Source: Bremerella alba (GTDB taxonomy: Bacteria > Planctomycetota > Planctomycetia > Pirellulales > Pirellulaceae). From it: a stretch of 64,000 bases of DNA. The notes below the pieces were generated by a model. It was not told the DNA's origin, did not search any database, and saw only the letters and a list, made by a program, of their open reading frames with translations. Shown piece after piece: positions 53,060-63,681 of this stretch. Position 1 is the first letter of the stretch; the number at the start of each line of letters is the position of its first letter. The stretch covers positions 124,001 to 188,000 of the forward strand of contig NZ_JABRWO010000001.1 of the NCBI RefSeq assembly GCF_013618625.1, given 5' to 3'. The translations under genes were made by a program, and so were the position numbers.

Positions 53060-54724
53060 CTATTCTGCTGGCAAGCACATGCATGCCGAACTCATCTTCA
53101 CATCGGCGTCTTGCCAGGCTATATCAAACTCGGCTTGAACCTTTGCAGACTCGTCCAACTTGCCTTGCATGCGCAGGCTGCGTGCCAGGTCGTACAATGC
53201 CCAGCCATTATGCGGATGGACTTGCAAGTCGCTCCGCAGGACTGCCTCTGCGTCTTGGTATCGCTTGGCATCCATCAGGGTAGCAGCCAAAGCATGGCGA
53301 ACCGGCTGGATCCAATCTGGCGGTTCCGTGTAACGCAGCAAGTCTTCCAATTCGACTGCTTTCTCCAAGCTTGCAACCGCCTCGTCCGTTTTACCTTCGC
53401 GATAGAGGATTTCACCTTCAAGCATGTTGTCCGCAATATCCAGCACGACCGCTGCCGGGTTCTGAGCGAAGAAGGCCTCTTCTGGAATCGCAGCTTTCAG
53501 CTTACGGAAAGTCGATTGCTCTGCTCGCGCTTGGATAGGCTGATTCTTCGCGGCGTAGGCGACTCCTCGAGCGAAATGCCGCATTGTCCGACAGATGGGA
53601 AAGTGCTCCTCTGGTTCTGGTTCCTCCAGAATCGCGTCCCAACGACCGAAGCGAATATGCATTTCGTAGGGCATGCTATGCATTCCATCGACAAACGGAG
53701 CGTTTGCCTCCACCCAGCGATCTGGCATTTCACTTAGCATAAGGTTGATTTGCTCGGTGGCAACTTGCTCTTGCCCGATCATCATCGCGGCGAAAGCCAA
53801 CATATGGCGGTTGTGTGCCATATAAATTCGGAAAAAATCCTGCTCCGGAGACTGCCGTTTATAGGCGGTGTCGGCGGCAATGGCCTTTTCATTCGCTACG
53901 ATCGCTTTGCGCCAAGCTCCTAAACGAACATCAATATGACTGGGCATGTGAACCATATGCCCTAACCCAGGCTGCAGATTGCGGAGGCGGTCTGCTTCGT
54001 CCGCTGCTTTCGCAACTTCACCTGAGGCCTCTAGCGTGTGGACATACAGGTGCAGTGCCAGTGGGTGGTCAGGCGACTTCTTGAGAACTGTTTCCAGCGT
54101 CTCCATTACCTCTCGAGTATCCGGATTTGCGGCTCCTGCTTTTTGCCAAAGGTCCCATGGCCAGAGATCCATCAAGCTTTCTGCAAAGAGGGCCCCGACG
54201 TCCGGCTCGTCGGGATACTTCTCCCACAGCGTACGCATCGCAGCGGCATAGGCTTGATCGAGCGGCTTACGATCTTCCGGCGGCGGCTGGGAATATCGCT
54301 GCCCCAGTGCCGCGATCAACTCCTGCTCCAAAGGCGACCCGTTACCCGCCAATTCTTTGGCCTTCTGCAGGGCCTCCCAGGCCAGTGGTGCATGTTTCTC
54401 GTCGAGCAGTGGGTAATTAATGTTCGGGCCGTTGGCCAGCGAGATGGCCCACCAAGGAGCGGGGCAATTGGGATCGAGCCTGGCCGATTCGTGGAAACTG
54501 CGGATCGCCTCGTCGTGATTGAAGCCGTACATGAACGCCAACCCTTGATCGAAATAGGCCTGGGCCTGAGGATTGGCACTCGAAATCTCCCAATGATGTT
54601 CCCCCAAACCAGGGAACAAAGGGACTTCAGAATCTGGCTGGGCAGCCTGGGCGCAGATGCAGGCAGTTAAGAAAAATGCGACGGCCAATCCCCAGACAAT
54701 AGACGGCAAACAGGAAACTTTCAT
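53060..54724 (-). CDS. Secreted TPR protein
   Basis: A 554-residue exported protein: signal peptide (1-28, CICAQAAQ), then TPR-like helical repeats through most of the length (AYFDQGLAFMYGFNHDEAIRSFHESARLDPNCPAPWW at the start; YQDAEAVLRSDLQVHPHNGWALYDLARSLRMQGK near the end). ATG at 54724 is chosen for the signal peptide; an upstream in-frame start adds 13 residues. The family is common in planctomycetes and proteobacteria as an unnamed TPR protein. Function unknown. Confidence 0.85.
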   Translation of the reverse strand: MKVSCLPSIVWGLAVAFFLTACICAQAAQPDSEVPLFPGLGEHHWEISSANPQAQAYFDQGLAFMYGFNHDEAIRSFHESARLDPNCPAPWWAISLANGPNINYPLLDEKHAPLAWEALQKAKELAGNGSPLEQELIAALGQRYSQPPPEDRKPLDQAYAAAMRTLWEKYPDEPDVGALFAESLMDLWPWDLWQKAGAANPDTREVMETLETVLKKSPDHPLALHLYVHTLEASGEVAKAADEADRLRNLQPGLGHMVHMPSHIDVRLGAWRKAIVANEKAIAADTAYKRQSPEQDFFRIYMAHNRHMLAFAAMMIGQEQVATEQINLMLSEMPDRWVEANAPFVDGMHSMPYEMHIRFGRWDAILEEPEPEEHFPICRTMRHFARGVAYAAKNQPIQARAEQSTFRKLKAAIPEEAFFAQNPAAVVLDIADNMLEGEILYREGKTDEAVASLEKAVELEDLLRYTEPPDWIQPVRHALAATLMDAKRYQDAEAVLRSDLQVHPHNGWALYDLARSLRMQGKLDESAKVQAEFDIAWQDADVKMSSACMCLPAE

Positions 54725-55226
54725 CGATTTGATCCCCCGAGATGTTACTGCCCCTTTGGTCATTTGTCAGATTTGCCCACTTCACAGTTGCAGGCAGGCG
54801 CTTTAAGTTTAGCGAGAGTGGCCGCTGTTTAAGAGATTAACGCGGCGGAAATGTTCAGTCTGTAAACAGAACTTTGCCGAGTTGTAGGTTACCGGCTTGA
54901 GAAAGGTGGGCAAAAATTGGTCTCCCTCGCAAGTGCTACCGGCACCCTATTTGCAAAGTTTAAAAAACAGGCCTCGGCAAGTCTTTTTTGCTACATTTCT
55001 ATGCAGGTCACGCTACTTTTGCGCGCAGACGGCACCCCTATTGGGGTCATTTCCTAGGAATTATACCTCTTCTGACGACGCGGCACGGTAATTGCTATCT
55101 GTCCGCACCATGCTTTCGCAGGGATCGCGAAGCGAAAGATCGTAATGGAATTTTAATAACGAAAAGCGTGAAGCGGATCCCTGAGGGGGCTCGCCGTTCG
55201 CGCTAGGCTTAGGAGGTCACACACTA
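54725..55226. other. Long upstream region of glutamine synthetase III
   Basis: No gene is supported. It holds the sigma-54-like promoter at 54940-54955, an inverted pair TTTGCCCAC (54772-54780) and GTGGGCAAA (54906-54914), and a leader of ~260 bases. In the leader are small hairpins: ACCCCTATTGGGGT (55036-55049) and CTTTCGC/GCGAAAG (near 55112-55138). The ribosome site AGGAGGT at 55211-55217 ends it. Confidence 0.5.
54940..54955 (+). promoter_or_regulatory. Sigma-54-like promoter for glutamine synthetase
   Basis: CGGCACCCTATTTGCA has the invariant GG (54941-54942) and GC (54953-54954) exactly ten bases apart and matches TGGCAC-N5-TTGCA at all but the first base. Nitrogen-related sigma-54 control of a glutamine synthetase is biologically expected. 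It implies a ~260-base leader before the GTG at 55227. Confidence 0.6.
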
Positions 55227-57479
55227 GTGAGTACGGTATCGAAGGGTAAGGCGGGTTCCAACGGAACAACTACCACAGGCAACGGTAACGGGTACGCTGG
55301 CGGAACGCCGCGAATGGCAGCGATCGCGGCGGTAACCAACTACAAGCCCTCCGCCCCAGCCATGAACTTCTTAGAGACGCCAACGCAAGAGCTGTTCGGT
55401 TCAAACGTCTTTAGCAAATCGGTCATGAAGGACCGTCTTCCCAAGCCAATCTTCAAAACGCTGATGAAGACGATCGAAACGGGCGAAAAGCTCGATACGA
55501 CCGTCGCCGACTACGTTGCTTCCGCAATGAAGGATTGGGCCATTGAAAAGGGTGCGACGCACTATGCCCACGTCTTCTACCCACTGACCGGCAGCACGGC
55601 TGAGAAACACGATAGCTTCCTGAGCCCCGACGGAACCGGCAGTGCGATTGCTGAATTCAGCGGATCGCAACTGATCCAGGGCGAACCGGACGGTTCTAGC
55701 TTCCCAACCGGCGGCATCCGCCAGACGTTTGAAGCTCGTGGTTACACTGCCTGGGACGTCACCAGCAATGCTTACATCATGGAAAACCCCAACGGGACCA
55801 CGCTGTGCATTCCGACGGCGTTTGTTTCATGGACCGGCGAGGCCCTCGATAAGAAGACTCCTGTTCTTCGCTCGATGCAGGCCTTGAACAAGCAGGCTCA
55901 ACGTATCCTAACGCTCTTCGGTAAAACCGATGGTGCGATGGTCAGCAGCACGGCTGGTCCAGAACAGGAATACTTCCTGGTTGATCGCAACTTCTTCTTC
56001 GCACGTCCCGACTTGCTTAACGCTGGTCGCACCTTGTTCGGTGCTGCACCTCCTAAGGGTCAAGAGTTCGACGATCACTACTTCGGTGCGATTCCAGATC
56101 GTGTCCTGGCATTCATGCTCGAAAGCGAACGTGAGCTGTTCAAGCTAGGTATTCCGGTCAAGACTCGTCACAACGAAGTCGCTCCGGGGCAATACGAGAT
56201 CGCTCCGATGTACGAGTTCGCCAATATCGCGACAGACCATCAGCAGTTGATCATGATCACGCTGCGTAAGGTCGCCGAGAAGTACGGCATGACTTGCTTG
56301 ACGCATGAAAAGCCATTTGCCGGCGTTAACGGTAGTGGTAAGCACGTCAACTGGTCGATGGGTAGTGCCACCCAAGGCAACCTCATGGATCCAGGCGAAA
56401 CGCCTCACGAAAACGCTCAGTTCCTAGTCTTCTGCGCTGCGGTAATTCGTGCTGTGCATAAGTTCCAAGGTCTCTTGCGTGCTGTGGTTGCTTCCGCTTC
56501 CAACGATCACCGTTTGGGTGCCAACGAAGCTCCTCCGGCTATCATCTCGATCTTCCTGGGCGACCAGCTGACGGACGTCTTCGAACAGATCAAGGGTGGT
56601 GGTGCCAGCAGTTCCATTCCTCGTGGCACGTTGGAAATCGGTGCTGACGTTCTTCCGCCACTTCCGAAGGATGCTGGCGACCGTAACCGTACGAGCCCGT
56701 TTGCCTTTACTGGCAATCGTTTCGAGTTCCGTGCTGTCGGCTCTAACCAGTCGATCGCTGGTCCACTGGTCGCAATGAACACCATCGTTGCCGACTCGCT
56801 GGACTACTGTGCGACTAAGCTGGAAGAAGCCACCGGCGGTGACTCGTCGAAGCTGAATGCGGCACTCACCAAGCTCATGTCCGAAATCATGAACGAGCAC
56901 GGCAGCATCATCTTCAACGGCGATGGCTACTCGGATGAATGGCATCAAGAAGCGGAAAAACGTGGCCTTCTGAATCTGAAGACTACCGCAGACGCTCTAC
57001 CGTCGCTTGAGCAGGACGAAGTCAAGGAACTGTTCTCTAAGTACAACGTTCTCTCCGAACGCGAGCTGGAAAGCCGCATGGAGACGTACCTGGAACAGTA
57101 CTGCTTGAGCGTCAAGGTCGAAACCAATCTCACCATCGAGATGGCCCGCACCATGATTTTCCCGGCTGCGGTTCGCTACCAAAACGAACTCGCATCGACT
57201 TGTGCGAACCTTCAAGCAATCGGCTACGAGTTCGATAAGGACACGCTCGACGTCGTCACAAGCTTAGTCAAATCGCTGCAGGACAGCATCGCGACCTTGG
57301 AAGCTGCCGCCGAAAAGGCAGAAACCAACGATTGCCCGAAAGCACATGCGAAAGCATATTGCTTCGAAGTCCTTCCAGCAATGAACGACGTTCGCAAGTA
57401 CGCCGACATGTTGGAAGGCTACGTTGCCGACGACCTGTGGCCGCTGCCAACCTATCAAGAGATGCTCTTCATTCGCTAA
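55227..57479 (+). CDS. glnN: Glutamine synthetase, type III
   Basis: A 750-residue cytoplasmic enzyme joining ammonia and glutamate with ATP. Its large size and family segments identify GSIII rather than GSI or [56 protein letters not shown] and [18 protein letters not shown]. The length is as usual for the type. GTG at 55227 is supported by AGGAGGT ten bases upstream. A sigma-54-like promoter and a strong terminator frame it as a single-gene transcript, so control by nitrogen status is likely. Confidence 0.95.
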   Translation: MSTVSKGKAGSNGTTTTGNGNGYAGGTPRMAAIAAVTNYKPSAPAMNFLETPTQELFGSNVFSKSVMKDRLPKPIFKTLMKTIETGEKLDTTVADYVASAMKDWAIEKGATHYAHVFYPLTGSTAEKHDSFLSPDGTGSAIAEFSGSQLIQGEPDGSSFPTGGIRQTFEARGYTAWDVTSNAYIMENPNGTTLCIPTAFVSWTGEALDKKTPVLRSMQALNKQAQRILTLFGKTDGAMVSSTAGPEQEYFLVDRNFFFARPDLLNAGRTLFGAAPPKGQEFDDHYFGAIPDRVLAFMLESERELFKLGIPVKTRHNEVAPGQYEIAPMYEFANIATDHQQLIMITLRKVAEKYGMTCLTHEKPFAGVNGSGKHVNWSMGSATQGNLMDPGETPHENAQFLVFCAAVIRAVHKFQGLLRAVVASASNDHRLGANEAPPAIISIFLGDQLTDVFEQIKGGGASSSIPRGTLEIGADVLPPLPKDAGDRNRTSPFAFTGNRFEFRAVGSNQSIAGPLVAMNTIVADSLDYCATKLEEATGGDSSKLNAALTKLMSEIMNEHGSIIFNGDGYSDEWHQEAEKRGLLNLKTTADALPSLEQDEVKELFSKYNVLSERELESRMETYLEQYCLSVKVETNLTIEMARTMIFPAAVRYQNELASTCANLQAIGYEFDKDTLDVVTSLVKSLQDSIATLEAAAEKAETNDCPKAHAKAYCFEVLPAMNDVRKYADMLEGYVADDLWPLPTYQEMLFIR

Positions 57480-57520
57480 GCGGCTGAAATAGCATTTGCT
57501 AAGTCAAACTTTCTCTTGAA

Positions 57521-57557
57521 AGCGAGCCAAGACTTCATATCTTGGCTCGCTTTTTTT
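57521..57557 (+). terminator. Intrinsic terminator of glnN
   Basis: AGCGAGCCAAG (57521-57531) pairs exactly with CTTGGCTCGCT (57541-57551) around a nine-base loop, then a run of Ts: a strong rho-independent terminator 41 bases after the stop. Confidence 0.92.
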
Positions 57558-57723
57558 CTTGCGCATCGCCACCTCTTGCCGGAAATACGCAAGATTCTTG
57601 CGCCTGACAGAATTGGCCATACACTCCCAATAGGGGCCCACTTCACCCCAACGCTCCGGTGGAAGCATCGATCCACTACTCCTAATCCGTGATTAGCCGC
57701 ACGACTTGTCAGGACAAACCGCC

Positions 57724-59649
57724 ATGTCGAATCCCTACACGGGCCTTGGCTTCTTAGGCACTTTTGTTTACCCCGCGCTGAGCCTTTTCTTGATTCCGGT
57801 CTTGGCTCTGCTGATCGGTAGTCATTCTCAGGACCGGTTCGAACAGAATCTAATCTCGAATTTTGAGTATAGAATCCAGAAGACGAGCGGTCTCAACCAA
57901 CACCAGAAGAATCGCTTCATCACTCAAGTACACCAGGCATCGATATGGTCGCTGGTAAACCGTCAGGAAAAGGACTTGTATCGCTGGGCGGAACTCGTTG
58001 GCCCTTTCACCATGCCAACCTACGTGATGTATCGGTGCATCTACTGGATTAGCTGGACGTCTATTGCCCTAGGGCTGGGAACCCTGCTCATCGCTGGGCG
58101 TGGTACCGTCCTGTCACAGAGCTCGCGTCTAGCACAGTATTACTCACTGCTCGCAACGTGGCACATGACCGGGATCGTCGGGGTCGTTGAATTGACGTTA
58201 CAGAGCCTGTTGCTGATGGGGCTGGTGACGGCTGAAGTGTGTCACCACAGCGGATATGCAGGCGCCAAGATCCTGGTGTTTATTCTGGGGGCTGGCCTGA
58301 CAGGACTAGGCATGGCCATCGCCGCCATGTTCAAACACATTGACAATCGGATTGAAGTTTCCGGCATTCCAATCGACCGCTGTCACTCGCCACGGTTCTG
58401 GGAAGCACTCGATCGGCTGTGCGGCAAAATGGGAACAGCCGCACCGGATCAGGTCATTGCCGGCATTGACGATGGATTCTGGGTAACTCAATTTCCGATT
58501 ACGATTCAAGAAGATGAAGTCATGCGACGGACATACCGCGGTCGCACGCTTTATGTCAGCCTTCCTCTGCTTAAGAAGCTTCCTCGACGAGAGGCCGACG
58601 GCATCCTTTGTCACGAGATGGCACACTTTAGTGGCAACGACACCTTTTATTCGCTCAAGATCGCACCGATGCTTGAACGACACGAGGCCTATGTACAGAG
58701 CCTCGGCCAGTCTTGGATTACTCTGCCTGTTTTTCACTTCGCGTCCTTGCTGCTCGTCATCAATCATCTCTCGTTCAGCAGCATGAAGCGTCAACGAGAG
58801 TATCGTGCTGATCGTCTCGCGGCGGAACACACTTCGGCAGATGATTTCGCATTCGGTCTACTTCGGGCGGTTGCGTTCAGCGTCTATCGTCAACAATGCG
58901 AATCGGATGTCATCACGGCCGACACAGCCTACGAGCAAGTCGGCATCGCCAGGTCCCTGGATGAAGGGTTTCGCCCATTCACCGAGACATACTTTGATGA
59001 GCATCCCATCGACGAATTGACGACGCTCCACCCCATCGACAAACACCCCCCGATACATGCTCGACTCGAGGCGATTGGGTATTCAGCAAGCCGAGAGACG
59101 CTTCGCCAGGCATTCGCAGACGATTCGATTGGCCCCTGGTACGAGCGGATCAACGATGCAGAAACACTGGAAACTTCGCTATGGAGCGAATTCGAAGAAG
59201 CCTTCCGCGAGTTTCACGAAAGGCTTCTCGTTCATCAATATCTGCCCTCCAACGAGCACGAACGCAGGCTGGTCGAAAAGAGTTTTCCGCCGAGAGAAAT
59301 TCCCGTGTCGTACGGTAGGGTCCTCCGACTCGATTACGAAAAGATTGGATTTCAGGATTGGAATCACGACGTTTACTACCACGAAATCGAAGCACTCAAT
59401 GTAGTACGCAATGACAAAGTCTGGATCGAAGTCATCTATCAACGCGCAGGGATTCACCTGAACGCCAAAATCCCCCTGAGCGGCATGGCGTACGAGGAAG
59501 CACTGGTGCGAGAAATGTTGGAGAATTATTCCAACCGAAGCGACTTCGCCCATGCTTATCAAAAAGAGAGACAGGCAGCCTTGGCCGCCAAATCGGAAGA
59601 AACCAATACGGGGCAAGAACTGGCGTTCACCCTGGATTCAAAGTGCTAG
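57724..59649 (+). CDS. Membrane M48-type metalloprotease, paralogue 1
   Basis: A 641-residue membrane protein: one N-terminal helix (~8-30), three more (~95-115, ~155-180, ~183-205), a peptidase domain with zinc motif HEMAH (297-301, GILCHEMAHFSGND), a hydrophobic segment (~335-352) and third-ligand region REYRADRLA (Glu359). A ~200-residue C-terminal domain follows. M48 proteases (HtpX/Ste24-like) cut membrane or misfolded proteins. ATG at 57724 gives the normal start. First of three tandem paralogues of similar length. Confidence 0.85.
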   Translation: MSNPYTGLGFLGTFVYPALSLFLIPVLALLIGSHSQDRFEQNLISNFEYRIQKTSGLNQHQKNRFITQVHQASIWSLVNRQEKDLYRWAELVGPFTMPTYVMYRCIYWISWTSIALGLGTLLIAGRGTVLSQSSRLAQYYSLLATWHMTGIVGVVELTLQSLLLMGLVTAEVCHHSGYAGAKILVFILGAGLTGLGMAIAAMFKHIDNRIEVSGIPIDRCHSPRFWEALDRLCGKMGTAAPDQVIAGIDDGFWVTQFPITIQEDEVMRRTYRGRTLYVSLPLLKKLPRREADGILCHEMAHFSGNDTFYSLKIAPMLERHEAYVQSLGQSWITLPVFHFASLLLVINHLSFSSMKRQREYRADRLAAEHTSADDFAFGLLRAVAFSVYRQQCESDVITADTAYEQVGIARSLDEGFRPFTETYFDEHPIDELTTLHPIDKHPPIHARLEAIGYSASRETLRQAFADDSIGPWYERINDAETLETSLWSEFEEAFREFHERLLVHQYLPSNEHERRLVEKSFPPREIPVSYGRVLRLDYEKIGFQDWNHDVYYHEIEALNVVRNDKVWIEVIYQRAGIHLNAKIPLSGMAYEEALVREMLENYSNRSDFAHAYQKERQAALAAKSEETNTGQELAFTLDSKC

Positions 59650-59682
59650 GCAACCTCCTTCGAGTCAACACGAAAGCAGCCC

Positions 59683-61605
59683 ATGGCCCGTCCTCGTCCG
59701 TACGACCAACTGGGATTCGCAGCCAAACATGTCTACCCGGTTCTACTGCTCTGCCTACTGCCGGTAATCAGCCTGACCATCTTTTACGCGGTGCAGTGGA
59801 GGATGAACCAAAGCGTCGGCCAGTTGCTGACGCAGCGGATTGCACAAGACGAGACGATTCAGCCTCAACATCGAGCTGCACTACTAGAACTCGTTCACGC
59901 GGCACCTCTTTCGACGATCCTCGCTAATACGGATCCCCAGTGGCGACCGATCCAGACACGCATTCATCCAGAGACCCAACAATGCTTTCTATCTCTTCGC
60001 TGGGGAATGTATATGAGCGGGGCGTGTATCGCGCTCGTATTCGGGGCGATGGGGATCATTCAACTCGTCGCTCTTTACGCCCAAAGATCGCCGCAGGCAT
60101 ACCTGTTCGGCTTAAACTTTGGTGGCCTGTTCATACGTCTTTTCTTTCTGGCGGAATTCGTCCTGCAAGTAGTGCTGATCATTTGGCTAACCTTTCTGTT
60201 TTGTATGTTCTTTATAGAGAAGGCCGCCAACATTCACGGCAAAGCGATCGTCCTAATCGTGCTAGTCATGACCCTAGGGACAGCTGCAGCTGCGATGTTT
60301 CTCGCAGAATTATTCAAGAATGAACGGCAATCGAAATCGATCGTCGGCAAAGAGACCACGCCAGAAGAGTCCCCCGGCCTATGGCACCTGGTAACAATAC
60401 TGAGCAGTCGAATGCAAGTTCCGGTACCAGATCATCTTGTGGTTGGAGTAACCGGATCCATTTCCGCTACTCATGCCCCGCTCCTTCTCCGCTCGTCCTG
60501 CGACAACGAGCCCCAAAACATCAAAGGCCGAACAATCTACGTGAACCTTGCCGTGCTGAGATATCTTTCGTCGGAACAACTGACGGCGGCGGTGGCTCAT
60601 GAACTGGCCCACTTTCGAAGTGATCATACCCGCCATAAACTTCAAATCGCCGAACAGACCCGCCAATTCCAGAACTTCCGAGACAGCCTCTACCAACGCG
60701 AATACTTTCGGCCTATTTACTGCTTTTCCAGCATGCTATGGACCGGTTTGCAACCTGCATTTGCCAAACACTCTCAAGTCTTGGAGCTTGGCGCGGCCAA
60801 AGCATCTGGTGAATTCACTTCGCCCGACATTGCTGCTGAAGCAATTGTTCGTGCAGACATCTATTACGATTTACATGTCCAAATAGAGAACTCGTACTAC
60901 ACTCTGGACACTCCCTTAGAACGCATCGAATTTCGTAATACGATTGACCGCCTCTATCCGCGTTCCGCCCAGTGGTATTTGCTGGAATACGACGAGACGC
61001 TGGAAGATCATACGCATCCTTACCCCTCCCTTTCCCGTCGACTGGCGGCATTAGACCGAACCACGGAGGACAGTTCGCTCTGCCGTGCCATGTGTCACCC
61101 CCTTGAGGACACTGCGTTTCGATTGGTAGACAATGCGGCTGACATTGAGCGGGCACTATGGCAAACGCGTGAAATCGAATTCCTGGAAGCCCATCGCCAA
61201 GCCCTCGTGTTCCGCTATCTCCCGGAAACAGCCCAGCAGTGGAAGCTGGTGGAAGCTTACTTCCCGGCGGGCGAACTTATTCTTCGCGATGAAAACACGT
61301 TAAGTTACGATTGCGAAAAGATGATGTTTTCTCAGTGGGAGCAGCCACTTTACTTTCACGAGCTATACGACATGTTCCTTGACCGAACTCCCAGTAATCC
61401 TACGATGACCTTCTACTTCCGGAGAAACGGCAAGAAGAAGTCAACTGTTCTACCGATCAGTCAAATTCTCGAGCATCAAGACAGCTTGAAGCACATGATT
61501 TCCAATTACTCCGACCGCTTAGAGGCAGCCGTCGAATACCAAAAATCGAAGCCTCTCCAAGGCACCTCCGCGATGCAGATGGCAGAACAAAGCTTGTTTT
61601 CCTGA
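59683..61605 (+). CDS. Membrane M48-type metalloprotease, diverged paralogue 2
   Basis: A 640-residue paralogue with the same topology: N-terminal helix and three helices in ~100-205. The zinc motif is HELAH (306-310, AVAHELAHFRSDH). The third-ligand region reads VLELGAAKASGE instead of REYRADRLA: the glutamate (Glu368) remains but the conserved Ala-Asp that follows is lost. It may have altered activity or a regulatory role. It starts 33 bases after paralogue 1, so the two are probably co-transcribed. The C-terminal domain aligns with those of paralogues 1 and 3. Confidence 0.82.
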   Translation: MARPRPYDQLGFAAKHVYPVLLLCLLPVISLTIFYAVQWRMNQSVGQLLTQRIAQDETIQPQHRAALLELVHAAPLSTILANTDPQWRPIQTRIHPETQQCFLSLRWGMYMSGACIALVFGAMGIIQLVALYAQRSPQAYLFGLNFGGLFIRLFFLAEFVLQVVLIIWLTFLFCMFFIEKAANIHGKAIVLIVLVMTLGTAAAAMFLAELFKNERQSKSIVGKETTPEESPGLWHLVTILSSRMQVPVPDHLVVGVTGSISATHAPLLLRSSCDNEPQNIKGRTIYVNLAVLRYLSSEQLTAAVAHELAHFRSDHTRHKLQIAEQTRQFQNFRDSLYQREYFRPIYCFSSMLWTGLQPAFAKHSQVLELGAAKASGEFTSPDIAAEAIVRADIYYDLHVQIENSYYTLDTPLERIEFRNTIDRLYPRSAQWYLLEYDETLEDHTHPYPSLSRRLAALDRTTEDSSLCRAMCHPLEDTAFRLVDNAADIERALWQTREIEFLEAHRQALVFRYLPETAQQWKLVEAYFPAGELILRDENTLSYDCEKMMFSQWEQPLYFHELYDMFLDRTPSNPTMTFYFRRNGKKKSTVLPISQILEHQDSLKHMISNYSDRLEAAVEYQKSKPLQGTSAMQMAEQSLFS

Positions 61606-61686
61606 TCGACTTGCCTCGCGCTGAGCATTCTTTCATACTGCACGCTGGTCGATTGCCCCACTCTTCCTTTTCAACTGGCTCGTCTC

Positions 61687-63600
61687 ATGCAACAAGACGT
61701 CTCTAGCCTTGGCTTCGTCAAAACATACGTCTACCCAGCACTCGCGCTATTTCTGATTCCTGTGGCGTGCCTGATTTTTTATGGATACGTCCAGTCCACC
61801 TCCGATCAAGAGTTCCTCGACTTGGCGATCGCCGATATCAAAGGCGACGCCCAACTGACACCTGATGAGAAGGCGCAGAGCATTGAAGGGGCTAAGAGCA
61901 TGCCTCTGTCTTGGTTGCTGGTAAGCAATGATCCGGACGTGGTTGCCTGGCGCGACGGGCTACCGGCTGACTACCTCTACCAACAACTGTCGATTATTTG
62001 GGCGATTCGCATTTCCTGGTTCTGTATTCTGGCCGGCATAGGGGCTTTCATGCTGACCGGGTTCACGGTCATCCTTTCGCTTAGATCACAGTCAATGCAG
62101 TACTACAGCTTGCTGATCGGCTGGCACACACTACGGACCTTCTGCACGCTGGAAGTCATTGCCCAGGCCCTGCTGGTCTTTTCACTTTCCTTCTGGATTC
62201 CGGCCTTTTTCTTCAACATCTACATTCTCAAGCTGCTCTTTATCATCGGCATTTTTGGCCTTTGCGCTGTGGGTGCCGTGATTGCTGCGATCTTCAAAAA
62301 GGTGGACGAAGACTTCATCATCGAAGGAGAAAGCATTACGCGTGAGATGGCTCCCGCTTTGTGGGAAGACCTAGAGCGTTTGAGCCAATCGATGAACACG
62401 GCCCCGCCCGACCAGGTGATTGCCGGGATCGACGACAACTTCTTCGTCACACAGACGCCTGTTCAAGTGAAAGGGCATGAAGATGAAGAGCCACGAACCA
62501 TTACCGGTCGAACGCTATTTGTCAGCCTTTCGTTGCTTAAAAAGCTGCCGCATCAGGAAGCGGACGCCGTGCTGCTGCACGAACTAGCCCACTTCAGCGG
62601 AAACGACACGCTGTATACGCAGAAGATTGCCCCGCTTTTAGCGCGCTATGGACATTTCCTGCAAGGGCTCTATGAAGGTGGAATCTCACTTCCCGTCTTC
62701 TATTTTGCTGTCATGTTCCGAGCCCTGTACGAACTCTCACTCGGCAAACTGAGCCGCCAACGCGAGTTCCGCGCCGATCGCCTCGCATCGGAAAAGACTT
62801 CTCCCGAGTCGATGGCCCATGCGCTGCTTCGCATCACGGCGTATTCGCACTACCGAAACGAACTGGAACAAGAATTCTTCGACGCCGAGCAAGTGCACGA
62901 CGAAGTCAACTTGGCCCATCGAATCGACGGCGGCTTCCAAAGTTTCGCCACGACTTTCGTCGATAATCGCGATGTGGGAGGACTAGCGACCGCCCACCCC
63001 TTCGACTCTCACCCTCCGCTGGAACAACGCCTGGAAGCGCTGGGATTCCGATCGTCTCCCGATGTCATGCGTAACGCCCTGATCGACGATTCCCACGGCC
63101 CCTGGTTCGACAAAGTCGACGGGGCCGAGTCGCTTGAACGTGCCCAATGGGACCACTACGAGGAGCGTTTCCGCCAATTCCACGAAGAGGTACTCGCCTA
63201 TCGCTATATTCCATCCAACGAGACCGAGCAGGAACTGGTCGTGAAATTCTTCCCTCCGGTCGAGCGAACCGCCGCCAAAGACCGCGCTGTTCAAGTCGAT
63301 TTCGAGAAGATCGTCTACGAGGATTGGGACCAGCCCCTCTACTACCGCGAGATCGAAGGAATCACGCTAGAAACAGAATGGGGGACACGTCTCGAAATCG
63401 TTGTGAAACGTGACGGCAAAAATAAAACGTTCAAGCTGCCGGTCAGCAAGAAGCAAAACGAGCAACAGGAACTGATCGGCACAATCGAGCAGTACTATGG
63501 CCGCGCTGCCACAGCCATCGCCTACCAGGAAAGCTTGAGACAAGCCGACAATCCTCTGCCAGACGAACCCCTAAGTAACGAGACCTTTTCGATAGAATAA
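61687..63600 (+). CDS. Membrane M48-type metalloprotease, paralogue 3
   Basis: A 637-residue paralogue: N-terminal helix (~13-33), three helices in ~100-200, zinc motif HELAH (298-302, LLHELAHFSGND) and third-ligand region REFRADRLA (Glu360). The C-terminal domain includes VDFEKIVYEDWDQPLYYREIE, matching DYEKIGFQDWNHDVYYHEIE of paralogue 1. It follows paralogue 2 by 81 bases. All three share an unusual extension beyond typical HtpX length. Confidence 0.85.
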   Translation: MQQDVSSLGFVKTYVYPALALFLIPVACLIFYGYVQSTSDQEFLDLAIADIKGDAQLTPDEKAQSIEGAKSMPLSWLLVSNDPDVVAWRDGLPADYLYQQLSIIWAIRISWFCILAGIGAFMLTGFTVILSLRSQSMQYYSLLIGWHTLRTFCTLEVIAQALLVFSLSFWIPAFFFNIYILKLLFIIGIFGLCAVGAVIAAIFKKVDEDFIIEGESITREMAPALWEDLERLSQSMNTAPPDQVIAGIDDNFFVTQTPVQVKGHEDEEPRTITGRTLFVSLSLLKKLPHQEADAVLLHELAHFSGNDTLYTQKIAPLLARYGHFLQGLYEGGISLPVFYFAVMFRALYELSLGKLSRQREFRADRLASEKTSPESMAHALLRITAYSHYRNELEQEFFDAEQVHDEVNLAHRIDGGFQSFATTFVDNRDVGGLATAHPFDSHPPLEQRLEALGFRSSPDVMRNALIDDSHGPWFDKVDGAESLERAQWDHYEERFRQFHEEVLAYRYIPSNETEQELVVKFFPPVERTAAKDRAVQVDFEKIVYEDWDQPLYYREIEGITLETEWGTRLEIVVKRDGKNKTFKLPVSKKQNEQQELIGTIEQYYGRAATAIAYQESLRQADNPLPDEPLSNETFSIE

Positions 63601-63681
63601 TCCTCGGATGTTGCCCGTGGAATGACCGACGGACTTGCTCGTGCCGATCTTCTCTCCATCATGCTTCCTCCCATTCGAAAC

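Noticed and set aside
53111-53737. 208-codon plus-strand frame
   Set aside because: Antisense to the secreted TPR protein; no domain or start signal.
54897-55206. Short open frames (64 and 72 codons) in the glnN leader
   Set aside because: They overlap the sigma-54-like promoter and hairpins, lack ribosome sites and have no protein-like pattern.
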